51,269 bases of DNA from Pirellulales bacterium (GTDB lineage: Bacteria > Planctomycetota > Planctomycetia > Pirellulales > JACPPG01): NCBI GenBank assembly GCA_036490175.1, contig DASXEJ010000296.1, positions 1-51,269 of the forward strand, in the 5' to 3' direction. A program made the translations under genes and the position numbers. The notes below the pieces were generated by a model, which saw only the letters and a program-made list of their open reading frames with translations, was not told where the DNA came from and made no database searches. Of the stretch, positions 13,273-22,423 are shown piece after piece. How positions within the stretch are numbered: the stretch's first letter is position 1; each line of letters begins with the position of its first letter.

Positions 13273-15417
13273 ATGTTTCGCCATTGCCTGGCAGTCACCG
13301 TATCTGTGTTGTCGCTTTCGGCCGCCGTGCGCGGCGCCGACTTGAACGCCTACGAGCCGCCGCCCGAGGGCAAGGTTAGGATCGTGCGTGACACCTACGG
13401 TGTGCCGCACATCATCGCCGCGCGCACCAGGGACATCTACTTCGGCGCCGGATATTGCCAGGCGGAGGACCAAGTCGAACAAATCGGCAAAAACTACCTG
13501 CGCGCCGCCGGTCGCAGCGCCGAGTTCGAGGGCATATCCGGTCTGGGCATGGACTATTTGGTGCGAGCGTTCGGTGTGCCCGCTCGCGGGGACGCCTCGT
13601 ACGAGCAGCTTCCTGTCGAGCACCAGCAACAACTGGTCGGGTTCGCCGCTGGCGTGAATGCATGGCTCAAGGAACTTCGCGATCAGGCGCCAGCCTGGAT
13701 CGAGCCGGTCCGCCCACAGGACGTCATGCGGTTTGCCACGTATTCCGATATGCAGTTCACGCTGTCGCATTGCTTCCACGATCTCAACCGCGCCGGCGTC
13801 AAGTTCAACGCGGCCGAGGTGACCGCCGTGCTCGCCGACCGCCACGCCACGTTTGGGTCGAACCAGTTCGCCATTTCGCCACTGCGATCGGCAACCGGCG
13901 CGGCGCAACTGTCGATGGACCCGCACCTGCCGTACACCGGCTTCCACCGCTGGTACGAGCAGCACCTGATCGGCCCCGAATTCAACGTGATGGGGGCCTG
14001 CTTCTGCGGGTTGCCGTACATCAGCATGGGGCGCAGCGACGCTAGCGCCTGGTGCATGACTGTCAACGCCCCTGACCTGGGCGACATGTTCGTGTTCGAT
14101 ATCAATCCAGACGATCCCAACCAGTACCGCGATATCGACGGCTGGCGCAAGTTTGACGATCGCGAAGAATTATTCCTCATTCGCGATGGCGAGAAGAAGG
14201 CCGAGCGGCGATTGCCGGTGCGCTGCACTGTGCTGGGCCCGATGGTCGCCCAGCAGAATGGCAAGGCCTATGTGTTCGCGCTGCCCTGGAGCGAGCCGGC
14301 CGAGTCCGCCAATCGAGCCCGGCAATTCGGCGCCATGGCCAGGGCCAAGAGCGCCGGTGAGTTTCGCGACGCCTTGCGGTCGCTGGGTTTGGTGATGGGC
14401 AACGTGGTCTATGCCGACGCGGCCGGCGATATCTTCTACATTTCCAACGGCCGCATTCCCAAGCGCGACGGCCGCATTTCAAGTCACGATCCCCGGCCCG
14501 GGCACGAAAGCTGGGCCCGCTGGCAGGGCTTTCACTCGCTCGACGAATTGCCGCAGGTGCTCAATCCGCCCTGTGGGTACGTGCTGAACACGAACAGCGG
14601 GCCGCAGAACGTCTGTCCCGATGTGGCCCCACGGCCCGTGGATTTTCCCAGCTACCTAATGGGCCACGAGGCCAACAGCCGTTCGCGCCGCCTGTCGGCA
14701 CTGTTGGCGGCGGACGAGAAGATTACGGTCGACGAGATGCGCGCCTATGCCACCGATACCCGGGTTGAAGCCGCCGACCTATGGCTGGACAAGCTGGTCG
14801 ACCGCATCCGGGACCATCAGGCCAAAAACGCGGCAACGATAGCCGCCGATGACGCTACCTTGCTAAAGGAAGTAGTCGCCGTACTGGCGGCCTGGGACCG
14901 CCGGGCCGATCTCGATTCCCGCGGTGGCGCGTTGTTTTTTGTCATCTGCACGCAGCCGCAGTTTCTTGCAGCAATGGACGAACCAGATTTTAACAAAGCC
15001 GCAGACACGATTCTCAAACAGGCGCGCCTCGCCAAGCAGCGCTGGGGTGCGCTCAACGCCCCCTGGAGCGATTTCTGCCGGATTCGCCGCGGTGACGTCG
15101 AGCTGGGGCTGGTCGGCTGCGGTCAGGGTGAAGAACGCTTCGCTTCGTTTATTACGCTGCGGCCCAGTTTCGGGCCAGTGCGGGACGAGCGCATGTACAG
15201 CATCGGCGGCTCGAGCTACGGCATGGTGGTCGACTTTTCCAACGGCATTCGCGCGGTAAGCTGTCTGCCGTTCGGTGTAAGCGAACATCCCCAGTCCAAA
15301 CACTTTGCTGATCAATTGCCGCTCTACGCCAAAGCCGGTTTCAAGCCAGCTTGGTTCGACCCCGATGAAATCCGTGACCACACGGAAAGCCAGCGGGAGC
15401 TGACCACTGCCGAATAG
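13273..15417 (+). CDS. Secreted penicillin acylase family (S45) amidohydrolase
   Basis: This 714-residue Ntn-hydrolase precursor begins with a signal peptide (MFRHCLAVTVSVLSLSAAVRG). Strand motifs of the alpha chain follow (VRIVRDTYGVPHI, GAGYCQAEDQ). The autocatalytic cleavage site is GSNQFA, so Ser196 would become the N-terminal nucleophile of the beta chain. The beta chain shows MDPHLP and later NTNSGPQN. Family members remove acyl groups from penicillins, acyl-homoserine lactones or lipopeptides; the motifs do not tell which. The length suits the family. AGAGGGA precedes the ATG. It stands alone: 500 bases separate it from the gene before and 330 from the gene after. Confidence 0.9.
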   Translation: MFRHCLAVTVSVLSLSAAVRGADLNAYEPPPEGKVRIVRDTYGVPHIIAARTRDIYFGAGYCQAEDQVEQIGKNYLRAAGRSAEFEGISGLGMDYLVRAFGVPARGDASYEQLPVEHQQQLVGFAAGVNAWLKELRDQAPAWIEPVRPQDVMRFATYSDMQFTLSHCFHDLNRAGVKFNAAEVTAVLADRHATFGSNQFAISPLRSATGAAQLSMDPHLPYTGFHRWYEQHLIGPEFNVMGACFCGLPYISMGRSDASAWCMTVNAPDLGDMFVFDINPDDPNQYRDIDGWRKFDDREELFLIRDGEKKAERRLPVRCTVLGPMVAQQNGKAYVFALPWSEPAESANRARQFGAMARAKSAGEFRDALRSLGLVMGNVVYADAAGDIFYISNGRIPKRDGRISSHDPRPGHESWARWQGFHSLDELPQVLNPPCGYVLNTNSGPQNVCPDVAPRPVDFPSYLMGHEANSRSRRLSALLAADEKITVDEMRAYATDTRVEAADLWLDKLVDRIRDHQAKNAATIAADDATLLKEVVAVLAAWDRRADLDSRGGALFFVICTQPQFLAAMDEPDFNKAADTILKQARLAKQRWGALNAPWSDFCRIRRGDVELGLVGCGQGEERFASFITLRPSFGPVRDERMYSIGGSSYGMVVDFSNGIRAVSCLPFGVSEHPQSKHFADQLPLYAKAGFKPAWFDPDEIRDHTESQRELTTAE

Positions 15418-15746
15418 TGCGATATGCGCCGACAAGCACGCCGTGAACGCCGCAGGGACCTTAGTAAGTGGAGTTGCCTGGCTCGTTGTTGTCGCGACCG
15501 GCTAGCCGAGAAGCAAAGGACATGCGCTCGCTGGGCTCTTCGATGTCCGCACGTCTGGAAGGCCCGGACGACGGGATTGTCCAGGGCCTCGAACAAACCT
15601 CCGTAGAAACTGGTTAATGTGCGAACGACGATCTGACACTGAGAATACCAACAACTACAATCTGGCAACGCGAGTGTGACTACCATTTGCCGGCGCAGTA
15701 TGCTCCACTGAGTTGTGCGCATCATCAAGAATCGGGAAAGAAAGCC
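15418..15746. other. Interval without a supported gene
   Basis: I find no supported gene, terminator or RNA in this gap between the acylase and the next hydrolase. Confidence 0.4.
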
Positions 15747-16631
15747 ATGGTTCGATATCACTTAAGAGTTGGTGCCGTTGTTGTGCTTCTTTTGGGGATC
15801 TCCAGCATATCCACAACCCTGTGGGCGATCGAAGGGACGGAACTGGATTACAAGCCCGACGTCACGTACGCGACGGTCGCGGGCGAGGAGCTGAAGCTCG
15901 ACCTGGCGATCCCCAAGGGGCTGGATCACGCCGTGCCGGCGATCGTTGTTATTCACGGCGGCGGCTGGTTGGCCGGCAAGCGCCAAGACATGACTTCCGT
16001 CGCCAAGGAGGTCGCCGCCCGTGGCTACGTCGCGGCAACGATCAGTTATCGCTTTGCTCCTAAACACCGTTTTCCAGCACAGGTCGAAGACTCCAAATGC
16101 GCAGTCCGCTATCTGCGCGCGCACGCCAATGAATTGAATATCGATCCAACGAGGATTGGGGCCTATGGTGTATCGGCGGGCGCGCACCTGGCGATGATGC
16201 TTGGCGCGCTTGACTCGGCCGACGCCATGGAAGGTGACGGCGGAAATCCCGAGCAGCCGAGCAAAGTGCAAGCCGTGGTCAGCTTCGTCGGTCCGGTCAA
16301 TCTGGCTGGAGAGAACTATACCCCGACGCAGGTGCAGATTCTGACAGCTTTCCTGGGAGGCGATCCGAAAGAGAAGCAGGCTGAGTGCCGCTCGGCTTCG
16401 CCCATCACGTACCTTAACAAGGGCGATGCACCGACCCTGTGTTTCTTTGGAACCAAGGATCCACTTGTCTCGTACGACCAGGCGTTGCAAATCGCCACGG
16501 CGCTTACGAACTCCGGAGTGCCAGGACGAGTTGAGATGATCCTTGGCGCAGGCCACGGCTGGGGCGGCAAGGAACGAACGCGCACACATAATGCCACGAT
16601 GGCGTTCTTCGACGAACACTTGAAGAAGTAG
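15747..16631 (+). CDS. Secreted alpha/beta-hydrolase (BD-FAE / HSL-like esterase)
   Basis: The 294-residue protein starts with a signal peptide (VVVLLLGISSISTTLWA). It has the oxyanion motif HGGGW (70-74), nucleophile Ser143 in YGVSAGAH, Asp238 in FGTKDPLV and His270 in GAGHGWGG: a complete triad of the hormone-sensitive-lipase/BD-FAE group. Such enzymes in planctomycetes often sit next to polysaccharide-degrading genes and remove acyl or aryl ester groups. GGGAAAG precedes the ATG; an in-frame earlier ATG at 15687 would put the signal peptide too far in. The gene seems to be monocistronic. Confidence 0.85.
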   Translation: MVRYHLRVGAVVVLLLGISSISTTLWAIEGTELDYKPDVTYATVAGEELKLDLAIPKGLDHAVPAIVVIHGGGWLAGKRQDMTSVAKEVAARGYVAATISYRFAPKHRFPAQVEDSKCAVRYLRAHANELNIDPTRIGAYGVSAGAHLAMMLGALDSADAMEGDGGNPEQPSKVQAVVSFVGPVNLAGENYTPTQVQILTAFLGGDPKEKQAECRSASPITYLNKGDAPTLCFFGTKDPLVSYDQALQIATALTNSGVPGRVEMILGAGHGWGGKERTRTHNATMAFFDEHLKK

Positions 16632-16859
16632 CCGTTGGAGCATCCCCTATGAACTGTGGATCTTGAGGTTCACAATAGGTCAAAGTCACCAACCGCGGAT
16701 TCATTCTTCATCGCGCGCCCAAGACGAACCGTCAGGGGTGTTGTGCGACCAAGGTCACGCCCACCTTACGCAGTGGGAATCAAGTTGCTGCCATCTTCAA
16801 TTGAATTGTAGAATCGCCGAAGTTTGGGACATTTGACGCCTATTAATATCGGTTCTATC

Positions 16860-17297
16860 ATGCGCAACGAAATCGATTCCTGTCGCTACCTGTATCTCCG
16901 CGCGGTTGACGAGCCGGAGGAACTGCGCCTACGGGTTGTGGTCGATGAAGCTAGAGCAACGGGTTCGCCGGAAGATTTAGGAGTTGCCGGAAACGTCGTA
17001 AGTGGCTATGGACCGATCGTGTCGGACGTCGGCTGCCGTTCGTTCGAGTTGATATGGGCAAGTTATGTCGCGTACTCCGTGCGCAACGAATCGTTTTGTT
17101 GCCTAGATAAAGCCGAGGCATGGACGGGGCGATTGCTTTGCAAGTACTCGAAATCGCATTTCCTGAACTACGTAAAACAGGCAACGATTGCGCGAGACGA
17201 CTACCCCGGGCCGGTCCATCATTGGGGCGTGAATTGCCTTAATCATATCGTCGACGTTGCATCTATTGTCGAGCCTACTGTTCGACTAATCGGTTGA
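16860..17297 (+). CDS. Conserved-looking protein of unknown function
   Basis: This 145-residue protein starts MRNEIDSCRYLYLRAVDEPE. It has no signal peptide or membrane helix and looks like a single alpha/beta domain, with a distinctive middle (ELIWASYVAYSVRNESF) and end (PGPVHHWGVNCLNHIVDV). I have the impression that similar proteins occur in planctomycetes, but I cannot name a family. No clear ribosome binding site stands before the ATG, and an earlier in-frame ATG at 16824 is possible. It is likely cytosolic. The composition and codon use support a real gene. Confidence 0.6.
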   Translation: MRNEIDSCRYLYLRAVDEPEELRLRVVVDEARATGSPEDLGVAGNVVSGYGPIVSDVGCRSFELIWASYVAYSVRNESFCCLDKAEAWTGRLLCKYSKSHFLNYVKQATIARDDYPGPVHHWGVNCLNHIVDVASIVEPTVRLIG

Positions 17298-17784
17298 CTT
17301 TTGCAATGTATCAACGGCAGGCGCGTCTGCCGTGCGCGCTTGCTAACGGCGTGCTGCGGAAATAGCTCGGGGCCAAAAGTCTTGCCATTCCACTGTCCTC
17401 GGTCTATTCTCTCGCTAATCGCTCGGCGGCTCCGGTTGCTTTCCAGATGGAATCTAGTCAAGCAACTGAGCGGCTTGGGCCGCGTCACAGCGGCACGCAG
17501 ACCGGAAAGTGCGTCAGGACGAACCGTCCGAGGGCCTTTAGCTCGCGAGCACGTACACGCCCATCCAGCGGATCGGTTGCGAAACCGGTGCTGCCAAGCA
17601 AGTATGTCGGCTTGTGCATTCGGTCGATGTGACCGGCGCGAGGGCTAGTCTTGACCCCGTGCCGCCATCAGCGATGCTTCGGGAAACGTCGCCTTTCGAC
17701 GTGAAACAGGTTACGCTCGACTTTTGTCGGATGCAAAATTAAGCCGCAGCGTCCTATGGCTTCCTATTTCCGAGAGGCCCAATC
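17298..17784. other. Interval without a supported gene
   Basis: Only short, biased open frames are present. No tRNA, terminator or repeat is evident in this interval. Confidence 0.4.
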
Positions 17785-19464
17785 ATGCTCCATCGCCTTG
17801 GTGTCCTCGTGCTTCTCCTTTCCTGCCGGGCCTACATCGGTCCCGTTCTGTTGGCTCGCGCCGACGACGTCGCGCCGAAAGAAATCTCTGCCCTCGATCA
17901 ACACTTTAACGAGCCGGGCAAGGACATCGCCCCTTGGACTTTCGTTCCGGAAGGGAATGTCAAGGAGTTTTCGACGGCGGAGCATCCCGGGTTGGCCACG
18001 ATCTACGAGGCGGGTGCGGGAAAGGACATCAAGGGAATTCTGCAACAACCGATCCGTATTGGCGAGTATCGATTGCCGTGGGAGTTCCAAACGTCGTTGG
18101 TGCAAAGTTTCAATCTGACAGCCGGCGTGGGGGCCAAGACGCAAGTCAACGCCGCAATCGGGCTGAACGTCGCAGTAACATTCTCCGACCCCGTGACGTG
18201 GCCCAGTGATCGGACGAAACGACCGTCCAATACGCACGATTTTCAATTATTGGTCGTGCATCTGGGTTGCACGGGTGAGGCGGGTGTCGGGCTGCCGCAG
18301 TTCTCATCGGAGCCGCACCCAGAGACCTACCTGGTGTGGGGGCGCGGCGACCTGGGCGACACAGTGATGGGTGATTGGCGCATTCCCTATGTTTGGATTG
18401 GGGATGGCGCGCGATACGCGGGCCCGGCAAGCCCGCAGCTCTATTTCCGGCTTGTGCTCTTGAGTCCCACTCAATTGGCCGTGGGCATTAAATTCGACGC
18501 ATCGCACGGCTGGAACATGCGAACCATTGACTGCAGCGAATTTGGCGCGATCACCGGCGTGTGGGAATTGGGGCCGATCATTTCGGCCGATCGGTGGATT
18601 CCCGACGTCTTGTGTCGAAATCTGCCGCAAGTGAAGGGACCGCACCCGCTGTTCCTGGGACAGGTTGCTGCCGCCAATGGACCGCCAGCGATGACTCCTG
18701 TGCGCGCCCCCAAGCCGGAGCCGCCGAATCCTAAGTACGAGTACTACGTCGACTATTGTGTTTTCTTTGGCGCCAATCCCAGGCCCTTCGAACAATTTTC
18801 CGACGATTTCAACATCCTCGGTTACCTGGGACGATGGCAAGTTCAGGAGCAGTGCACGCTGTTGGACACCCACTCGCATCCTGGTCACTTGATGCTGAAA
18901 CTATTGGGACCTGGCCTGGGCACCGGATTTGGGCCTGCCGGTGGATCGTCGCTCAAGTTGTCGGATTATCCGCCGCCGTGGGAAATCGAGACCAGCATGA
19001 TCGCGCCCGACAACTCGGCGTATTGGAACTTCTGGATGAACTTCATCGCGATCGATCAGCAGGGTAAGGAATTCGGCATGTGGACACCGGGCGTGGAAAA
19101 TGATCCCAAGACCGGCGGACAGCGCGTCTATTCGGGCGCGACGTTCAAGGTGCGTTTCGAACCCGCCGTGCCCGAAAAGATCCTGTCCAGTAAGCCATTG
19201 GGAATCCTAATTCAATGCATCGACGATGCGCACGTTCGGCTCGGCTTTCGCGCGAGCGCAAACGATCCTTGGTTCCTGTCCGAGGTATACGACGTGGAGA
19301 AAGAGTTAGGGAAGCGAATTGGCGCATTCGGGATGCATTGCTGGAGCACTTCAACCGGTCGCATGTATGGGGCACCTGGCGGCGGGCCTATGTACCAAAA
19401 GTTCTTGATTGACTACGTTCACTACCGTTACGGGCTATCCACAACCCACAAAAATGGGACCTGA
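17785..19464 (+). CDS. Secreted protein of unknown function, two related halves
   Basis: The 559-residue product has a signal peptide (MLHRLGVLVLLLSCRAYIGP) and no further membrane helix. Both halves seem to share a layout: a line such as QHFNEPGKDIAPWTFVPEGN (about 39) and SDDFNILGYLGRWQVQEQC (about 340) is followed in each by LPWEFQTSLV or PPWEIETSMI. This suggests a duplicated beta-sandwich, lectin-like fold. Its stop is three bases before the SGNH-hydrolase gene, so the two are co-transcribed and probably act together on extracellular glycans. GAGAGG precedes the ATG. Sugar binding is inference. Confidence 0.65.
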   Translation: MLHRLGVLVLLLSCRAYIGPVLLARADDVAPKEISALDQHFNEPGKDIAPWTFVPEGNVKEFSTAEHPGLATIYEAGAGKDIKGILQQPIRIGEYRLPWEFQTSLVQSFNLTAGVGAKTQVNAAIGLNVAVTFSDPVTWPSDRTKRPSNTHDFQLLVVHLGCTGEAGVGLPQFSSEPHPETYLVWGRGDLGDTVMGDWRIPYVWIGDGARYAGPASPQLYFRLVLLSPTQLAVGIKFDASHGWNMRTIDCSEFGAITGVWELGPIISADRWIPDVLCRNLPQVKGPHPLFLGQVAAANGPPAMTPVRAPKPEPPNPKYEYYVDYCVFFGANPRPFEQFSDDFNILGYLGRWQVQEQCTLLDTHSHPGHLMLKLLGPGLGTGFGPAGGSSLKLSDYPPPWEIETSMIAPDNSAYWNFWMNFIAIDQQGKEFGMWTPGVENDPKTGGQRVYSGATFKVRFEPAVPEKILSSKPLGILIQCIDDAHVRLGFRASANDPWFLSEVYDVEKELGKRIGAFGMHCWSTSTGRMYGAPGGGPMYQKFLIDYVHYRYGLSTTHKNGT

Positions 19465-19467
19465 GCG

Positions 19468-20979
19468 ATGACTGCGCTATTCGTCGCATGGATTGCGCAA
19501 GCCGCGGCAAGCACTCTTGCCTTGGGACAGGTTGATCGCGTGCAGCTCGTAGAGGACTACCAGGTACTGCAACGCGACAGGAACGATCGAGCCTCTTGTG
19601 TGATGTCGCTGCCCGAGGACGCGCAAGGAATCTCGACATTCGTCATTATGGTTAAGGACGAAGCCGGCAATTCGCTGTGGCGACGCGAAACGGGCTCGAT
19701 TGAACTGGGCGACAAAGGGCGCGGTGTGCCGATCGACGACTTGGGCGTCGGCGGTCCGTACATAATCTCGATTGCCTCGAAGGACGATCCTGCGACGGCC
19801 CCCTGGCAGTTTCGCAGAGTGCTGGTCGGCGACATTTGGATTTTGGGCGGGCAGTCGAACATGTTCGGCATCGACCGCATCAAGCAAGAGCTGCCCGCGG
19901 TGCCCTATCTAAACATCCTCGACATCAAGCATATCGAGAGGGACTCACATTGGTGCGCGGGCGTGCCACCTATCCACCGCATTCCCGAGTCGCTCGCGCC
20001 ATTTATCGTCAAGGCGCAACACCCGGAATATTCCGAGGAGAGGATCCGAACAATCATTGCCAGCAAAGTGCCGGTCGGCGGGATTGATTGTTCGTACTTC
20101 TTCGCACGCGCGTTGTATGCCGAGAGCGGCGTGCCGATCGGCCTGATCCCCTGTGCCACGGGCGGTGCGTTGGCGATCTGGAATCCACAGGATCGCGCCA
20201 CGAATCGCTATGGATTCTTACTTCACCACATCATGCGTGCTGGCGGACGCGTTAAGGGAATGTTGTTTTTTCAGGGAGAGCAGGATGCGATCTTCGGCGA
20301 CAAGGATAGCATCGCGACGAAGCCATCGCTCATCGGACCGGTGTCCACCTACAGCCAACAATTCAAATCGTTCGTCGAGTCGCTTCGCGGCGACGTTCAT
20401 GATCCGGACATGCCTGTGATCTTCGCGCAGATCTGCCGGCACCACAATGGTCCCACTGGGCGCGACTGGGCATGGGAGGCGGTGCGCGAGGCGCAGCGGC
20501 GACTGCCAGAGACTCTGGCGCATTCGTATTGTGTCCCGTCGATCGACCTGAACCTGATGGACGGTCTACACCTCGACGACGATTCGTTGCAACGCATGGG
20601 CCAGCGGATGGCTCGCTTGGCACTGCCGTATACCAAGAAGGGAGTGGCCAACCGGACGGAAATCCGACTGAAATCAGTGACGCGGGTCGCAATGCCGAAG
20701 CCGCGCATTGTCTTGCAGTTCAGTGGAGTTAATGGGCGCTTGCAAGCGCCCGGCCGGCCGACCGGGTTCGTCTTCAAAATGCCAAACGACGAGCTTGTCG
20801 ATTGGGTTTTCAAGGCAGAGTTGGATCCGGACCGGCCCGATTCCGTCATTCTGTGGACGACCACCATGCCCGACCGAGATGTCGCGCTGTTCTACGGCGC
20901 GGGATCTGCTCCTTACGTCAACATTGTCGACGACGAAGACATGCCGCTGCCTGCACTAGGACCGATTGTTTTCGAGTAG
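19468..20979 (+). CDS. Sialate O-acetylesterase-type SGNH hydrolase
   Basis: The 503-residue protein has a short signal peptide (MTALFVAWIAQAAASTLALG). Block I with the nucleophile is WILGGQSNM (Ser130), the middle block is FFQGEQDA (about 267-274), and the C-terminal Asp/His pair is MDGLHLD (Asp365, His368). This is the SASA/DUF303 layout used to remove O-acetyl groups from sialic acids or acetylated plant and algal polysaccharides. A beta-rich N-terminal domain (about 20-118) and a C-terminal domain (about 385-503) flank the catalytic core. The gene starts three bases after the upstream gene's stop, so translation is likely coupled. Confidence 0.85.
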   Translation: MTALFVAWIAQAAASTLALGQVDRVQLVEDYQVLQRDRNDRASCVMSLPEDAQGISTFVIMVKDEAGNSLWRRETGSIELGDKGRGVPIDDLGVGGPYIISIASKDDPATAPWQFRRVLVGDIWILGGQSNMFGIDRIKQELPAVPYLNILDIKHIERDSHWCAGVPPIHRIPESLAPFIVKAQHPEYSEERIRTIIASKVPVGGIDCSYFFARALYAESGVPIGLIPCATGGALAIWNPQDRATNRYGFLLHHIMRAGGRVKGMLFFQGEQDAIFGDKDSIATKPSLIGPVSTYSQQFKSFVESLRGDVHDPDMPVIFAQICRHHNGPTGRDWAWEAVREAQRRLPETLAHSYCVPSIDLNLMDGLHLDDDSLQRMGQRMARLALPYTKKGVANRTEIRLKSVTRVAMPKPRIVLQFSGVNGRLQAPGRPTGFVFKMPNDELVDWVFKAELDPDRPDSVILWTTTMPDRDVALFYGAGSAPYVNIVDDEDMPLPALGPIVFE

Positions 20980-21455
20980 AGGAAAATGCGAGGCCTGTCC
21001 GATTCGGTCCGACAGCCCGACACGATCTGCCCATCCGACGAGCCTACTTCGTTGAAATCGCCCGAAGAGAGCGGCAGCCCGACAGCGCCTCAGGTCGAAT
21101 CGTCCTGAGCAGCCGCTGCGGGATAACGAGTGTCAATGGATTCTTTACCACGGTACAGAATCGATTTGAAACCGTGAGAACTCATCGTAAATTGTAGCCA
21201 GTTACGACATGTCATCGAGACGCCCATCTGTCGCAGAAACCGCAGTTTTTCCGGGGATGTTCAAGCAAAACCCTGCCAATCACTCGCGCGACTTCTAATC
21301 CGCAGGGTCGAGGTTCGATTCCAGCCGGGCGTACTTTCGATACCATTGGCCTTGAAGATAGCCCCGTTGCCCGCTGACGATCTTTCTCTTAGTTGATAAT
21401 GCAAACTGTTACGGCGGTGCGAACGTCTCCTTCATCGCCTCTTCGAGCAGTGACA
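20980..21455. other. Intergenic region with the tRNA-Arg 3' half
   Basis: Apart from the tRNA fragment at 21290-21333 no gene is supported here. Confidence 0.4.
21290..21333 (+). tRNA. tRNA-Arg(TCT), 3' half only (truncated)
   Basis: The segment reads GACTTCTAATCCGC (anticodon loop with TCT and 3' stem strand), a variable region, a T-loop TTCGATT and the acceptor strand CGGGCGT followed by A. This acceptor strand pairs with the GCGCCCG of the 5' half at 5644-5650 (six Watson-Crick pairs and one G-U). The T-stem strands CGAGG and CCAGC pair at only two of five positions, so the fragment has probably decayed. The sequence to the left (CACTCGCGC) is not tRNA. The 5' half is absent here and lies 15.7 kb away on the other strand. 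Confidence 0.8.
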
Positions 21456-22334
21456 ATGCAAGCCTATCACCTGACAAAAGCCTTGCTGCTCGTTGGTTTC
21501 GCTGTCCTTGGTCACGGCGTTACGGCCCAAGAGCCGAAGCCGTCTGTGCCGCTATCGGATGCCGAGCGTGCGGTGCGGACGGTGCCCACCAAGATCGAAG
21601 CCGCTTATCAGGGGGGCGAGCTGGTCCACCTGACCGTTCATGGGCGGATGGCGTACATCGTGAAACCGACCGGCAAGGTCGACGCGCAGAAGCGCTGGTT
21701 GTGGGAATTTCCGTTTTGGCTGGGGGTCAACGACGGATTCGGCAACTTGCAGCATCGCCATTACCTCGAGCAGGCGCTGGCTGCCGGATTTCACATCGTG
21801 GGAATCGACGTCGGACCATCCTGTGCCAGTCCTGCCGCGGCCCAGGTTTGCCAGGAATTCTACGAGCGACTGACGACCGATTATGGCCTGGCGCCGCGGG
21901 CACGCATCATGGGGCAAAGCCACGGCGGGTTGATAGCTTACGGCTGGGCCTTTCGTCATCCGACATGTGTTGAGCGGATCGCGGGTATCTGCCCTGCGAC
22001 CGATTTCCGCAGTTGGCCGGGCCTGGCCAACACGATTAACTTTCCGGCCAAGGAATTGGGCTACGACTTATCGCTGGCCGAGCTCGAGCGCCGCACGTCC
22101 GAGTTCAATCCGATCGACAATCTGGCGCCGCTTGCCAAAGCCGGCGTGAGAATCTTGCACATCCACGGCGACAAAGACACGCTCGTGCCGATGAGCGACA
22201 ATTCCACCGAATTGGCACGCCGCTATCGAGAGCTAGGAGGCACGGCCACGATCGCCGTGATTCCTGGACTGGGGCATGGCGGTCAAGAGCTGTACCATTC
22301 CGAGCCGCTATTGGCTTTTCTCATCGGCGACTAA
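21456..22334 (+). CDS. Secreted alpha/beta-hydrolase
   Basis: The 292-residue product starts with MQAYHLTKALLLVGFAVLGH, a signal peptide. The triad is Ser155 in IMGQSHGGLI, Asp241 in HGDKDTLVP and His274 in PGLGHGG. The HGDKDTLVP block and the prolyl-oligopeptidase-like order suggest a serine hydrolase acting on small esters or peptides. Two earlier in-frame ATGs exist (21393, 21399); I chose 21456 because it puts the signal peptide at the very N-terminus. It begins 123 bases after the tRNA-Arg 3' fragment and converges with the sulfotransferase gene. Confidence 0.8.
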   Translation: MQAYHLTKALLLVGFAVLGHGVTAQEPKPSVPLSDAERAVRTVPTKIEAAYQGGELVHLTVHGRMAYIVKPTGKVDAQKRWLWEFPFWLGVNDGFGNLQHRHYLEQALAAGFHIVGIDVGPSCASPAAAQVCQEFYERLTTDYGLAPRARIMGQSHGGLIAYGWAFRHPTCVERIAGICPATDFRSWPGLANTINFPAKELGYDLSLAELERRTSEFNPIDNLAPLAKAGVRILHIHGDKDTLVPMSDNSTELARRYRELGGTATIAVIPGLGHGGQELYHSEPLLAFLIGD

Positions 22335-22423
22335 ACGGCCGGCAGCGGTTTTGCGCACGAGGCATGCACACTAAGGCAGTGCGAAGCGATGCAGCCTGGT
22401 TGGCCGTACTTTGCCCCGCGTGG

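Noticed and set aside
5611..21333. A natural split tRNA joined in trans, as in some archaea
   Set aside because: Split tRNAs joined in trans need intron-like complementary flanks. I see none next to the halves, and the T-stem of the 3' half is poor, so broken copies are more likely.
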